From Dicyema japonicum (taxonomy: Eukaryota > Dicyemida > Rhombozoa > Dicyemidae), in assembly GCA_011109175.1 (NCBI GenBank), contig RDEW01000022.1, positions 890,591 to 954,590 on the forward strand: a stretch of DNA of 64,000 bases, written 5' to 3'. The position numbers were made by a program, and so were the translations under genes. The notes under the pieces are model-generated. The model made no database searches and was not told the DNA's origin. It was given only the letters and a program-made list of their open reading frames with translations. This document shows positions 35,131-48,249 of this stretch, in pieces. Each line of letters begins with the position of its first letter. Positions within the stretch are counted from its first letter, which is position 1.

Positions 35131-35609
35131 GTTCGATTTCGCATAAATTTTTTTCTAAGTATTATTTTACTCAAAATCAGGCCTGGTATGCGAGGGCTAT
35201 TTTCCCACAAAGTTTGTTTTCAAGAATATCTCTGAGGGAAGCATCCATCTCCTCCAGGTTCACTACAAAATTTCCATTTAAGAGAAAAGAGTTTTTTATC
35301 CATGAACGACTCTAGACTGTCTCAGTGGTTAGAGCCCAAGTAATATAGCTAGGGCAACCGAAAGTCAACGAAGTCAACTTGAGCTCTTTGTTTTATTTGT
35401 AGTGTTAAAATGCGATTAATCAAATTATTTTAATAAAAAATGTTTATATAAAAAGTTATAAATGCAATAAAGTCAAGTTTTACTTTTACGGTCAACTTTT
35501 ATTTTGAGCAATTTTTTATTTATTAATAATAAAAAATATTATAAATTATTATAGCAATTTTTATTTATTAATAATAAAAAAATATAGCAATTTTTTAACA
35601 TTGATATAA

Positions 35610-36180
35610 TTTCAAACTGCACGTGTCTTCGGTTCTTGTTGACTGTTTTTTATAATGCCTAAAAACAAAATTTTTATATTTCTAATATTTGCTTTAAATC
35701 TTGTAATAGATGTAATAAGGACGACATACTCTTCGTTTTCAACGTTCTCAATAAGATCCTTTTCAATTTCGCTTACCTTGGATGCTATTTCATTCTTGTT
35801 TAGGGGTTTCAAGTCAGTAGCTTCTTCATGGATGAGTATCTCAGTATCATCAATTAATGATGTTACTTCTTCGCTATTTTTTTAGAATAATTTATAGACA
35901 TAAATTCTTCGATTTCAATCGTATCGTGAATACCCGACTTTTTTTAGAATTTGAAAACAAATTTTGATTGTTTTAGGGGATTCATCTTCTCAGGCCATTT
36001 TATAAATAGAACAGTGTCTTTAAGGTTCAAATATGATTCATAAACTGATTTTTCCAATAATCCAGTAAGATACTCCAATTTGTGTCTATTAATGTGGACT
36101 TTGAATGTGTTAATAATTCCCAAATCCATTGGCTGAATTATTCCTGTAGCATTTTAGGAAAGAACATTATTTTAATATTT
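35610..36180 (-). pseudogene. Tigger/pogo transposase C-terminal relic
   Basis: Minus strand: NATGIIQPMDLGIINTFKVH near 36150-36090 matches the LQPMDQGII...FK block of pogo DDE transposases. It is followed by the family's acidic tail (EEVTSLIDDTEILIHEEATD near 35875-35815). Frame breaks occur between. The upstream stretch 36180-36850 is lysine-rich and coding-like but not assigned. Confidence 0.6.
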
Positions 36181-36889
36181 TCCAAATTCTGATCCTTTTC
36201 CCATGCATCTTTCCAAAATGACAACTCATCTTCTGTAACTTTACAATCACTATTATTGACGTCATCGTTGAGCCTCCAATGAAACTTTTCTTGTTCAGCT
36301 CAAAACAAAAATTATCTTGTCTAAAGGATTTTTGATTCATGAATTGAGATTTTTTTACCAAGATCTTGATTTTGTCTTCAATTAGGGTAGAGATTTTTTT
36401 CAGTTCTCCCTTCTTTGATTTCTTTATCCCAACGAGCATTAAAATCATGCGTTTTCTCCTTTTCTTACTTTGACTGCTTCCCAGTAAACTCATGGACTAA
36501 GGCACAATTTTCTTTGAATTTGGCAATTCTCTTCTCCACGTTTTCCCTCCTAAAGCTTTTTTCTGATTGCTTCTTTTTGAAATTCTCATATGCAGATTGT
36601 GCAGCATTAATAATGTCAGTTATCTCATTCATTCCGTGGCGGAGATGATGACACATTATTGGATATCACTGCATGTAATGTAGTAGGAACATCCTTTTTA
36701 AGGAACTTATATGGAATCTTCTGTGTAGGTTTCCTTCTATCTCGGGGAACTGATTTATTTCTCTCAAGTTGAACATAAAATTCTTCTTTGCATCTTCCAT
36801 ACACGGAAATTTCTGTTTTTGGTAAGTTGTTCTCTGAGCCTCCTGATCCGATTAAAGCATCTCAACTTATCTGGTCCACGCGCGTCTCT

Positions 36890-37250
36890 TAGGCTTTACA
36901 TTCAATAGTTTTCTAGCGTTGAGTACACTTTTATGAGTGGAGAAACGGGCATTGAATTGCGGGACGATGAGACTCCATCCACCCAAGGGATTGTCCCGAA
37001 TTTCCTTTTCGCAGAGTTGACAACCATTTGAGATCCATTTGATTCTGTCACCTGATCGAATCTCAGTGATTAATGTTTTGAGGGACAGCAGATGAGCAAA
37101 ACATTTCCCACAGGAGATCGTATGCTCGTTCCATTGGCATCATGTAGTCCTAAAGACACACTTCTCAATTCTAACTGGTCTCTATCTTCGATATTCTCTG
37201 TAAGACGGCCCTCTGGATTTGTAGCAAACTGGTAAAAACAGACATACACA
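36890..37250 (-). CDS. unidentified exon(s) with paired CxxC motifs
   Basis: Two open segments in different frames: EGRLTENIEDRDQLELRSVS with LGLHDANGTSIRSP (37235-37115), then CGKCFAHLLSLKTLITEIRS and ISNGCQLCEKEI (37120-36980), ending at a stop near 36890. An intron of about 48 bp or a one-base slip could join them. CxxC...CxxC suggests a zinc-binding unit. Family not recognised. Confidence 0.3.
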
Positions 37251-37639
37251 CGACCACTAGAACAAATTTTATTTAATTTAAATCAACAAATATACAAATC
37301 AATATATTTTAGTTTTAATTTATCTTCTTCAATACAAAAAATCGCAACTCTCGACCATTTTTAGTAATGCAAACCACGGATCGCTTGAAACTGAAACTTT
37401 GAACAAATCGTTTGATTTTATCCCTTTCTCTTGAGTCAATGAATTTATCGAGTTTTCCCGATTCACTGAAAATCTTAATATTTAAATTGCTTCTCTTGTT
37501 ATTTCCACTAGAACCATACTTTATAATTGATATTTTCAAAAAAAAACTATGTAAAAGTTTTATTTTTTATTATTAATAATTTCTTCTAATGAAATGTTTT
37601 CTGAAAAATGTTTTTTTCGTATTTGAGCATTGACCTCTC

Positions 37640-37695
37640 GGCTTTTGTTTACTTTAACGTCTTTCTCGGTGTATCCGGGGTTAATTAAATTAAAC
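37640..37695 (+). repeat. 3' end of GTGTATCCGGGG dispersed repeat
   Basis: TTTACTTTAACGTCTTTCTC followed by GGTGTATCCGGGGTTAATTA, matching the copies at 16.06 and 21.88 kb. Confidence 0.75.
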
Positions 37696-38530
37696 TAAAC
37701 CTTTCGGCTTTGGCGTCTCGCAGATCTGGACTATAATTTTTAAAAATTGTGGAAAATTTCAGAATTGGTAAATATCATTGAAAAATAGAAAATTATTATA
37801 AGAATGACAGATTTCAGAAGTGGAAAATTCAAAAAGTTGCAAATTTGAGAGCGTTTACTGTATTAATAAATTTATTAAAAATTTATAAGCGGTTCCCCGA
37901 CGGAACCATTACATCAACGTACTGTGACATAAATAACCGATTTTACGTGATAGAATTATTATTGTTTCAAAATTTGTTAAAATTATCGCTAATAACAGAA
38001 ATAATTTCAGTATGGGAGTATGCGTCCAGTGATCCGGCAAACATGTCGATGCACGAACCAGTATTGTTGCTCTGGGAACGTTCGTCTAGAAGGACGAGCG
38101 TAGATTTTAAGCGTATGAACGTCTTCTGACCACGTAGAACGTTCATAACCACGACCTATCAATTTGACGCCATTGACAGAAATCAACTGTTTTTCTCTAG
38201 TGGTCCTGTTTCTCCCCATTTAATGACCCTGTTTCGTCCCATCGTCGTCGACTGTAGCAATCTTTTGACATGCCTAGTCTACGGTTTACACCCCCTTCAG
38301 CATAGGGCTACTACCCTATGGTTATTCGTCGAGTTGACCGAATTTAATTGATCATTAAGCGTTATTAACTTGGATTTAAATTTGAAATTTAATGTGGCCG
38401 TAAATTTTCCATTACCATGTTGGAGTTAATTAACCCGGCCTTTTCCGTTTCTAATCAAACGTAGCAATAAAAATAGCATTATAAATCCTAAGATTTTTAT
38501 CGTAAAACTCAAGTTTATTGCAATATTCAG

Positions 38531-39772
38531 TCAAACATGATTCTTAACGAAATCTTGATTTCTGTAAAAGTCCAAATATTCATCGGGGAACTCATCGATG
38601 AGATTCATAGACTTCATTCGAATCCAATTGGCAAGGCACTTCAAAGAAGACGGATTATATTCGGCATGAAATTTGTTAGCGAAAAGAGCTTTGCTTGTAA
38701 TCGCATTTTGCAAATCTTGTGCTCCCAATATACAGACAGTTCGAACATAGAATCCATAGCACGCACGTGGGTACCATATTTTGTAGCGATTTCCAATTTT
38801 GTCACATTTGAATGAATCTGATTTCAAAGGATCGATGTGGGCTTAAATATGAACATATATTACCAGCCAGAGATCCCGGGACGTTCAGAATCCTCGAATT
38901 AAAGTTTAATGTCGAATAAAATGTTTCGTCGGGAAATTCTGCGTCTTCCAGCCATTTTAATAAAACGGAAGAATTTGAATTTTCAAAAATATAGCCGATA
39001 AATCCTCGACAGAAAACGCCGTTTACTGGTCCCTTATACGGTTCCAAGCCGAGTGGGGGATTTGGGTCCTTTTTTCCATATCTGTCTTTTCTAACGTAAA
39101 AATCAAAGGATACGGCAATTCCCGAGTTACCCCAATCCAGTTTGAGCCATTGAGGGCTTTGGTTATTCTAACAATTTCATTATTTGATTTTAGCGGGAAT
39201 TCCTCCCCCGTTAGATTTATCAAATACTTCCAATCCGTGTACTTCTCGTATAGTATCTTCATGCACTCTAGCTCCGGCAGTAAATTGGTCATTTCCCCCC
39301 ATTGGACGTCGTGGGAGCTAATGACTACCACATTTTGGAGACAACTCGTGATATTTTTAACACTTTGGAGAAATTCTGTGCTTGATTTTTTATCCACGTG
39401 GATGCAATAATAGTTGTTGGTTCGATAAATCGTCCTTAGCAGCTGTTCAAACTGTCGAGAATTCCTGTAGACGATCAAGGTGTAGGCCAGAGGATTCGCC
39501 CGCTCTTCCTGGGAGAGTGGATATGAATAATATCCACGTGACTGAGCATTTTCATTGCAGCTTGTGACTCGAATATTTCCCATATATGATTTGTCCACTT
39601 CTTCCCTCAGTTTTGAGATTTCTTCTGAATTTCCATCAAGCAGTGAGAAGCAGTCTACTTTGTTGAAGTCTTCCCTGACGAGCTTGGAAAGCAGAAAACC
39701 AACACTCAGAAATATTATCACACCCTTTGCTATTTTCATTAACCGAATTTGCCTATACAGGCCGATCATCAT
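38531..39772 (-). CDS. core-2-type beta-1,6-N-acetylglucosaminyltransferase
   Basis: GT14-family Golgi enzyme that adds branching GlcNAc to O-glycans. Two introns (39091-39113, 23 bp; 38842-38863, 22 bp) splice three exons into 398 codons, close to human GCNT1 (428). A short cytosolic tail and one membrane anchor (IAKGVIIFLSVGFLL) give type II topology. Family blocks in order: NPLAYTLIVYRNSRQFEQLL, YYCIHVDKKSS, SCLQNVVVIS, DWKYLINLTGEEFPLKSN, PPLGLEPYKGPVNGVFCRGF, PDETFYST, VRTVCILGAQDLQ and LFANKF. It is complete and in frame with no defects. Xylosyltransferases share the fold but the PLGLEP and FANKF blocks favour the GCNT group. Substrate (core 1, core 3 or I-antigen type) cannot be told. 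Confidence 0.9.
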
Positions 39773-39854
39773 CGATTTGTGGGGAAATGTCGGTAATATG
39801 GGTAATTAGTAACGACCAGTCTTGTGGTTGAGCCGTAAGATCTTTTACGTATCT

Positions 39855-40115
39855 TTGATGTCACAAGGAGATCAAGTGCCGAGTAAGAATTTGAAATTTC
39901 CACTTGGGATCACTCAAAACTGAACTTTTTCATTTTCAGGAGTTGCTTAAATTTGATATTCCTCAGTGGATGATCGATTCATTCATCCAAATTTTAAACT
40001 CTGATTCTGAATTAATGGAGGAATTAATAGACCACAAAAATAATACATTTTATGAAATTAACATTCAGAATATCTCAATTTCTCTGTTCTGGAAAAATTC
40101 AAAGATTACATAACA
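39855..40115 (+). CDS. unidentified ORF, possible small gene
   Basis: Open segments MSQGDQVPSKNLKFPLGITQ (from 39855) and LLKFDIPQWMIDSFIQILN, EELIDHKNNTFYEINIQN (39940-40115) are separated by a stop within about 25 bp that has no clear splice donor. Coding-like composition. Family not recognised. 40120-40860 shows nothing further. Confidence 0.25.
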
Positions 40116-41339
40116 GTATTCCAAATAGTGTAATTCGGTACTTTCCAACTTCATGTCCTGTTGAGAAAATTCAGCTCAATTATTTATTATTAAGGTGGTG
40201 GAAATTTGTAGATAAAGTGATATTTAAAATGGACAGCGGGAAAAAAAGGTTAAATTCCACTAGAGGATGGATTTAGTCGGTGTTCTTTGGTCATTCAGAC
40301 TGTTTGCGCTGGGGCTACCAAAAATCGTACGTTTGGGTTAATTAAATTCAGATTATCAAAATTAAAAATTATTTAAACACACGATTAGACAGCTAAAACC
40401 ACATTTGAAATAGTTGAACCACAAAAATGTGAAAATATTTTTTGATTTTAAAACGTGTTTTATTTAAAATCTTTTTTAAATCTTTTAAAAAATTTATTAC
40501 TGAAAAAAGTGAGCAATGTTAATATGGTGGCCTGAATTGAAAATTATTTTGCAGTTTACGGTTTCCGAAGTGGCAACAACCTGAGTCGAGGGAATGGAAA
40601 ACATGCTCGTTTCCTGACTTGGAAATGTCAATTAAATCCAATTCACTTGTTTTGCTGACAAATGGTCTTCGACTCTCTTGAAAACGCAGTATAAACCTTT
40701 AACAGAATAACTCACTCGCCTGTAAAAGTATCCATAAAAATAACAGCCAATAATCCGACAAAATTAATCGACCACCAAACTCGCTGCACATCAATCGCAC
40801 AATCTCACTTTAACTCAATCAGAGTTACTTTCATTTAACTATGATGTATTGCTTGTCTCTACACAGGAAGTTATGGGAGACGTATTTCTATGGAAGGACT
40901 GTTAATTTTCAGATCGTAATACGAAAATATAGTGGATTCCCTGGTTCTTGACAGAACTGGAAAAATGACTCCAACAGGAGAGTGTCGAGAGACATCACCT
41001 AATACGGAATCCAAAATAACTGGGATGGAAAGCAAAAAAACTGAATTTGATATTCTTATATTCAGAGTCATCAATTCCAGCAAATCTAAATTAGTTTCTT
41101 TTGCACTCATCATTGAGACGTTGGATGATGACCAGGTTAAGTCTCTCATATTACCTAGCAGAGCCTCACATTGATGGAGGCGTTACCACCAACTGCATGG
41201 TCACGATCTCGGTTGATATCTGACGCGTCTGGATGGATCATAGTTAATGCAACTCTGTATTTTTGCAAATCTCTTAGATCTTGTGGTCTGCAAACCAAGA
41301 TGTCTTTGCGCTTCCCTGCCGAATTATGGCAATTTTAGC

Positions 41340-41785
41340 ATCGTCGCGGACAGCACTTTCATTCTTTAGCAGAAGAGTTTCCATTATGGATAATCTTCAC
41401 CAGTGGATTTGTCCTGGGAGAATGTAGAAAGATTCCTTTCAATACCTTTGTCATGCCAAGAAGAACTCCTCGCCTCACGTCTGGGTCCTGTTTGAAAAGA
41501 ATTATCAAGACCAAAAGGATAACGTCTGCTTGTACCGACCAAATCCATCCTTCAATAGTCCATTGCAGGTTTCCGCTTCAAAAGAGAAGTGGAAGTGGTA
41601 AAGCAGGTCTTCCATTTTCGTCGCAAGTCCTACCGTCGTGGACATTAAACTTCATTCTTTAGCTGGGAGACTTTTCATAATGGATAATCTTCAACATTGG
41701 ATTTGGCCAGGAGAGGTAGAAAGATGCCTTTCAATAACTGTGTCGTGTCAGAAGGACAGGTCATCTCACGGGTGGGATCTGGTTG
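41340..41785. repeat. diverged direct repeat of about 130 bp, spaced about 300 bp
   Basis: CATTCTTTAGCAGAAGAG...ATGGATAATCTTCACCA at about 41360 recurs as CATTCTTTAGCTGGGAGA...ATGGATAATCTTCAACA at about 41650, with similar sequence following each. Function unknown. Minus-strand ORF 40871-41149 overlaps a coding-like but unassigned region. Confidence 0.55.
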
Positions 41786-41806
41786 ATGAGTATTCCTAAT
41801 CATCCT

Positions 41807-42075
41807 CTACGTCATCCCCGACCATAATTTTCTGTTGCTCGTTAGTTCTCTTAGATAGTCTAGGTCGTCCGCCGTTTCCATTATAATGTTAGATGCTGAC
41901 CACGCTCTTGTAACACAGTGAATCAGGCCCTGATGGACTGCAAATCCGAGACCATAATGTAGGCAGGCCGATGAGAGGATAAAAAGTGGAATTTTCCAAA
42001 CAGTTCTGTAAATTGTACGGTCGTTTTTGTTTCTTGTAGACAGAGACGTCGTATTTTTATTAGATCGCATGCCAT
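41807..42075 (-). pseudogene. RTE-like LINE endonuclease fragment
   Basis: Minus strand HYGLGFAVHQGLIHCVTRAW matches HYGLGFAIHSKLTSAVHRIW of the element that starts at 42.5 kb, in the opposite orientation. Confidence 0.7.
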
Positions 42076-42499
42076 TTGGTGTTTCTTGTAAGGTTGTTTA
42101 AGTCCCCTGCAATTAAAAGATCCCAGAGTGAACGGAGAAGTTATTGTTGAGGTGGTGACGACGCATCTATTGCACTGTCTTATTCGTATTCCTTACCGAC
42201 TTATGAAATTAAATAAAAACTGAAATAAATAAAATCTAAGGTTCGTACGTCAATAGTTTGTAAATTAATAATTTATTTTGTAAATTAAAAATAAAATATT
42301 TTGAATTATAGAGTAATTTTGGTTGACGTGCTGACTAGTTAACTGGTATCAATACCTACCTAATATGGACTTTGGGATTACTTAATTTGGCAATAACTCA
42401 TCTTCTTTCATGTGGTCATTGGGTTAATAAATTAAATTGAGGCGATGACGTCCTTTATTTGCACTTAATGCTTCCATCGCCTTTTTTTGGTGAGGTGGT

Positions 42500-45400
42500 G
42501 ACGTGCCTCGTTTCTTGATTGGATCGCAATTGAGAAAAATGTCTAAAAGGCAATGGATACAAAGGGATGCATCTCGTCTAAAAGTCCTTACGTTCAATGC
42601 TAGAGGCTTATCTACGACCTGGTCGAGGAAGATTCTCTGTGATGACCTGGAGAGATACGACGTATCTATTGGGTGTCTACAAGAGACGAAAGTTACTTGT
42701 AGCCTTGATGAAAACTTTGGCGAATATCGAATTATATGTCAGCCGAGCGACTCAAAACATTATGGACTTGGATTTGCCATCCACTCAAAGTTGACAAGTG
42801 CAGTCCACCGTATATGGAGTGTGAATGACAGGATCTGTGTTATACAAATCCGGCTAAACGACTTACCTCCTTCGAAGAGCTTTCTGACAATTGTAAATGT
42901 TTATGCGCCACACTGCGGGAGAGTAGCGAAAGATCCGACAGAACTAGACGACTTCTATTCAACACTGTTACGGACGTACAACGAATATGAGTCGTCATCA
43001 CTAATACTCATTGCTGGGATTTGAATGCAAAAGTCGGGATGAAGAATAACCCGGATGATGTTTTCTTGGGAGAACATGGACGTGGAATAAGAAATTTACC
43101 CGGGACAATACTTGGTCACTTTTGTATGGCAAACAACCTTTTCCTATGCAATACTGCATTTACGCATCCTGCCTGCCACAAAACTACGTGGATGGGGAAG
43201 CGAAGGAACTCAGAAGGAAAGCTGGTCCCAATATACAACCAAATCGATTATGTCATATGCCGGGCTAAAGACAAACACCTTCTAGTAAACGCACGTTCAT
43301 ATGAAGGTTCGACGACTGTCAGCGACCACAAGATGGTTATTGCGACCTTCACCCTGAAAAAACATGCCATTAAATACAGGAATGCAAAAAATCACGAATT
43401 TGAGAAAATCAGAGGCGACTACGCGACTGAAAGGCTGATTTCTCAACCGGAGACTACTGAGAGATATCAACAATACATTCAGACTAATTTGCAGGACGTA
43501 TTGGTGGATACCACGCTAGAAGACGCCTGGAAACGCACAAAGGACACCATCAACGAAGCTGCTGAAGCATGTCTTGGCAAAAGGGAGAATAGTAAAATGC
43601 ACCTGAAGGCTATTCATCCAGATGTTCCTGAGCTTGCGAAAAGTCTAAAAGAAATAAATATGAGAAAATCAAATGCCACTGACACTAATGCGATAAAAGC
43701 CCTTCAAGGCGAAAGACAACGTGTCAGAAGAAAAATAAAGGGTCTGAACAAGAAGCTTTTCATAGAAGAAATAGCCTCCTGTATAGAAGAAGTAAACAAA
43801 GTGAAAGACAACGCACAGGTGTACGTCGCTGCCCGTTTGCTGCGGCGAACAAACCGAAGTCGACTAACCATAAAAGACGAGAACGGTAAGCTGATACTGA
43901 ACACCAAAGAACAAACTGAAGCCATCGCGGCTCACTTTGAGAAGCTTTTCAACATCAAAACCATAGAAATCCACCCATTTGATGGAAGGCCAAGACCCCT
44001 TAGATACCAATCACGGCCGAGGAAATCAAAACGGCCTGCCGAAAACTCAAGAATAACAGAAGCCCCGGACCAGATGCGATAAACCCAGAACTACTGAAAT
44101 ACGGCCCTGACCTCCTTTTTGAAAAAATCGCTACACTACTAAATGAAATGTTTTCAACTAACTCAACTCTACCTCTGGGTACGGGACTACTAATCCCCAT
44201 ACAAAAAACTAACAAAAACAGAGGACCGCTCGAAAATTTGCGACCCATCATACTACTAAATTCATTACGCAAAGTCTTGGCAAACATTGTGCTTGAACGA
44301 ATAAAAGGACCTGCTTACAAATACCTACCAGATAGTCAAAGTGGTTTTCGAGAAGGGAGATCCACAGCTGATGCGGTCTGGAGTCACAGATGGAGGTGTG
44401 CAACATATCAAAGATACCGTAACGCCACCAATATTTGGGAATTGACCTATCAAGAGCTTTTGATACGGTTAACAGGAACAAATTAATGGGGGTACTGGGC
44501 GGATTTCTTGATGAATCGAGTCTAAGGATGATCCGAATTCTACTTTCTAACACTGAGCTCCTTGTGAGAGTCGGAAAAACCTATTCAAGAAAATTTGAAA
44601 CAAATACGGGCACTCCACAAGGAGACTCTCTTTCTCCTCTACTATTCACAATTTATTTGGAAGCCGCTATGAGGGAACTTAGACCGTCATACCAAGGAAA
44701 GACGGAAGAAGTAATCTACGCGGACGATGTAGACCTAATTTCTGAAGACAAAGAGGTCCTGGAAAACCTATTAGAAAAAGCACCAGATGTACTAGGGAAA
44801 TGGTTTCTTACTGTGAACAGAGAAAACAGAACTCACAGAGATAAGAAGGATGAGTAACGTCCTAGAAGAGAAGTGGCGACAAGTAAAGAAACTCGGTTCA
44901 CTTATGGGAGATAGCGAAGATATTTTATGTAGGAAAACTCTAGCCAATGCTGCGTTATATAAACTGAAGAATTTATGGCTCAATCAAAAAGGCATCGACA
45001 CGAAAATGAGAATCCTACTATACGACTCATTCATAAAACCCGTACTTTTATATAACGCTGGAACTTGGGCGACCTCATCAGCGGATATGAAAAAACTAGA
45101 CTCGTTCCACAGAGGTCAGCTGAGAAAAATAACAGGAACTACTTGGCCTACGAGAATATCTAGGAATGCTTTATATAAGAGATGCAGCACTAGACCTATC
45201 AGCTTAGAAGTACTGGAATCCCGATGGAGGCTCTTCGGACACGTGCTGAGGATGGAATTAACTTCCCCACCGAACATATCTATGGAAACATACTATGTTA
45301 GTCAAGAAGGCCGCTATCGGGAAGACCAAGAACAACACTGCCAATAGTCTTACAAAAAGACCTGGTCAGTATAAAAAAAAACCTAACAAATGCCGACGAC

Positions 45401-45545
45401 CTGGACAGCATGAGAGCCTTAGCTAGGAACAGGGGAGCATGGAAAAGGATGACATCTAACCTTGTTTCTTTTGCTGCACATGCGGGGCTATAATTAGTAT
45501 GGCTCTTGTGAAGTGCTTAAATAATATAATAATAATAATCGCCTT
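42500..45545 (+). mobile_element. RTE-like non-LTR retrotransposon, nearly complete
   Basis: An APE-type endonuclease comes first (LTFNARGLST, CLQETKV, IVNVYAPHCGR, NQIDYVICR, VSDHKMVIATF) at 42503-43400. The reverse transcriptase follows at 44180-44860 (ENLRPIILLNSLRKVLA, SGFREGRSTAD, LSRAFDTVNR, NTGTPQGDSLSPLLF, IYADDVDLI with the catalytic ADD), then a C-terminal domain (KPVLLYNAGTW, RLFGHVLRM). It ends in a TAA repeat near 45520-45540 with no poly(A), as in RTE elements. A one-base loss in GGG at 43016-43018 interrupts GDFN/AKVG, and further single shifts occur near 44040, 44420 and 44850. It is young and close to intact. Confidence 0.85.
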
Positions 45546-45554
45546 TCAAAGATC

Positions 45555-45770
45555 TGCACCTTTAACTCTTGGCTAATTCAACGTAGCGAAATTAACGGAG
45601 ATGCTAAAAGTTAAGTTGTTCACAGATCTTCTTGAATACGGTGTATCCGTCTGCTGCCTACAGGAGTCTGAAATTAGGCATCAATGCAATATGAAAATAA
45701 ATGAAGAGAGTTAAAAGTGCCCTATTACTGTACCTCCATTTTGGACTTGGTTTCCCTTGTATATGATTTG
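45555..45770 (+). pseudogene. RTE-like LINE endonuclease fragment
   Basis: Plus strand LLEYGVSVCCLQESEI near 45625-45675 matches LERYDVSIGCLQETKV of the preceding element; it is degraded and followed by a FGLGFP-like block. Positions 45780-46060 contain nothing recognised. Confidence 0.6.
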
Positions 45771-46069
45771 TAGATGCAATAAGCGTCTGTTGTTCTCAAG
45801 TCCTCCTTAGAAACGAATTTGTTTTCTTACTTTCGGGCAAACTAACATTTGAGTCTTCCCCTTCCACACAGATTCGATGTCTAGATCCTCGAGAGAATCA
45901 TTGAGGAGGGAAAAAAGATATCCAGTTATGCGAGCCAACTTATCAGAAAGTTTTTTTAAATTTTAAAAATAAATTTGAAATTTATATTTAATTATATTTT
46001 CATTTAATTTTTTTATTGGTTAACACTAAATTAATAAAATAATAATATCCAAATTAGATTATTATTATA

Positions 46070-47419
46070 ATGAGTTTATCAGTTGTTTGTGACAACGGAA
46101 CTGGCGTATTCTATATTATAATCCAACTACTTTAGTACGTCAAATGTGGATATAACACTGAAAACATTCCAAGACATGTTTTCCCATCAGTAGTTGGATT
46201 TCCAGTAATCCGTGCTGACGTGAAGCAAGACTCCAAAGTAAAAATTAAAGTAAGAGTGCTTATAGCATTTATTAAGGACGTCATGGTTGGATGGGAGGCC
46301 AGTGACAACAGATCGTACTTGTCACTCAAATATCCAATGGAAAACGGAATCATAAGAGACTGGGACTGCATGACCCATCTTTACAATTATACGTTCGGTC
46401 CTGATTGCATGAATCTCGACTGCAAAGACACTCGAATTATGCTGACAGAACCTCCTGGCAATCCCTTAAAAAATAGGCAAAAAATGGCTGAGGTAGTTGT
46501 GTGCTAAAACGTAGCTAATGTTCGAAAAATATCACTTCCACAGCTTATATGTGGCGATTCAGGCTGTTTTGACTTTGTATGCTCAGGGTAGGCAGTTTAT
46601 GTAAGGTTAGGACTTTTTACTGGAATCGTGTTGGATTCTGGGGATGGGGTTACCCACGTGTGTCCTGTTTTTGAAGGCTGTTCTGTCCCAAATGGAATAA
46701 TGCGTCTTAATTTGGCTGGGAGAGATGTTTCCTCTCGACTTTTGAAGGTTAGCTTCTTTGCTATTTCAGCTTGTCCAACTGCGGGGTACAATCTTAATAG
46801 CAATGCTGACTTCCAAACTGTGGGGGAAATGAAGGAAAAACTTTGCTATGTAACTTGTGACGCTGAAAAAGAAAGGAAGCTTGCTCAGGAGACTACCTCC
46901 GTTCGTGAGAGTTATACCGTAAGAAGGTCCCTAACTGTTAGTTGCCCGATGGAAGGACTATTTTTGTTGAAGAAGAGCGATTCATGGCCCCGGAATGTTT
47001 ATTCACCCCTCATTGCTTGATATTGAACAAGGGGGGATACACGAGTTGTGCTACGACTCCATCAATGTTTATTTTCATGACTTAACAGAAATGTGATATT
47101 GATATTCGGCCTCATCTTTATAAAGAAATCAACCTTTCCGGGGGGACGACGATGTTACGAGGCTTCCCCTCCCGCCTCGAACGTGAAATTAAGCGCCTCT
47201 ACCTCGAAAAGATTGGCAAGAACAAGACCGTTACAGTAATCATTTATGACGTAAATGTAGAAAATTCCGATTAACATCAAGGATCCACCTTACAGAAAGC
47301 ACCTAGTCTTCCAGGGTGCTGCCGTACTTTCTGGAGTCATTCAGAACAATGATATGGCCTGGGTCACTCACAAAGAATACAAGGAGCAGGGAATCTCATG
47401 TCTGTCTAAACTGAAATGA
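46070..47419 (+). CDS. actin-related protein 2 (Arp2)
   Basis: Arp2 is one of the two actin-like subunits of the Arp2/3 complex that nucleates branched actin filaments. Seven introns of 22-30 bp (first 46106-46135, second 46250-46276) give an exon sum of 1178 bases; with one base restored this makes 392 residues, against 394 in human Arp2. Key blocks: nucleotide loop VCDNGTG, VKCGYNTENIPRHVFPS, KDVMVGWEAS, YPMENGIIRDWDCMTHLYNY, TFGPDCMNLD, MLTEPPGNP, VAIQAVLTLYAQG, VLDSGDGVTHVCPVFEG, NLAGRDVSSRLL, KEKLCYV, LSGGTTMLRGFPSRLEREI and IKDPPYRKHLVF. MLTEPP and the PSRLEREI block identify Arp2 rather than actin. The only defect is a frame slip at a six-G run (47031-47036), probably a sequence error. 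Confidence 0.93.
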
Positions 47420-48245
47420 GGAAAGCACTTATACTGATTAATTATTTATGGGTTAATTTCTTGGTAAATACGCACGGAATATTAATTTTGTTTCCTTATT
47501 TTAACTTTTTATAAGGAACAGTTAGTATTCATGTTACACAGTGATCGGGTGGGTCTCCTCCTATTACGGACTTTGAGACTCGATGAACAAGTATGAGATT
47601 ATGTGAGGCCTCTATTGGATAACATAGTTACTAGTTCTGGTCTTTGGAATAAATTCATTCCTCAGTAGGGCGAAATCACCGTTCCTGTCTTCCATTACTT
47701 TCACCTGCCTGGCGTCCAACTGTCTCAATGAATCTTAGTGTCCTGGGGACAAAACTTATGAGGTTCAATTGAGACAGTCTAGGAGAAGCACGTAGAGGCG
47801 TGATATTGATGCATATATGACGCACATTAAAAGGCACTTATATGGCTGTAATTATATATTTAATAACTGCCTGGCTATCCATGAAAGTTTTCATTAATAG
47901 ACTAATATACTCACAGCTTGAAGTCGTGAGTTTACTTAATGTAGAATGCCCTTATGAATAAAATCTCAATTATTCAGTTCACGTGTGAGATCATGGTGAT
48001 GATCCTGAGAGAGACTACAAACTCTAGAGAATTATATTATTGCTTTAAATAGTCAGAGCCTAAGAGGAACATCGGAGATTCCTCGGGTCTTTTGAAGGAC
48101 ATAAAGATCTCAGTTGGTCAACCGATGTCATATTTTGGCCAGTGTTCTTATATGGGATCATTGGGAGGGGGGTTTAATAAAGTCCAATAGAAGAGCCAAT
48201 TATATGTCGTTCACACGTTAATGTTGGTTTACGATTTTTAGAGTA
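47420..48245. other. intergenic region, nothing recognised
   Basis: About 0.8 kb between Arp2 and the minus-strand gene at 48.25-48.93 kb; no ORF, RNA gene or known repeat seen. Confidence 0.55.
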
Positions 48246-48249
48246 AAAA

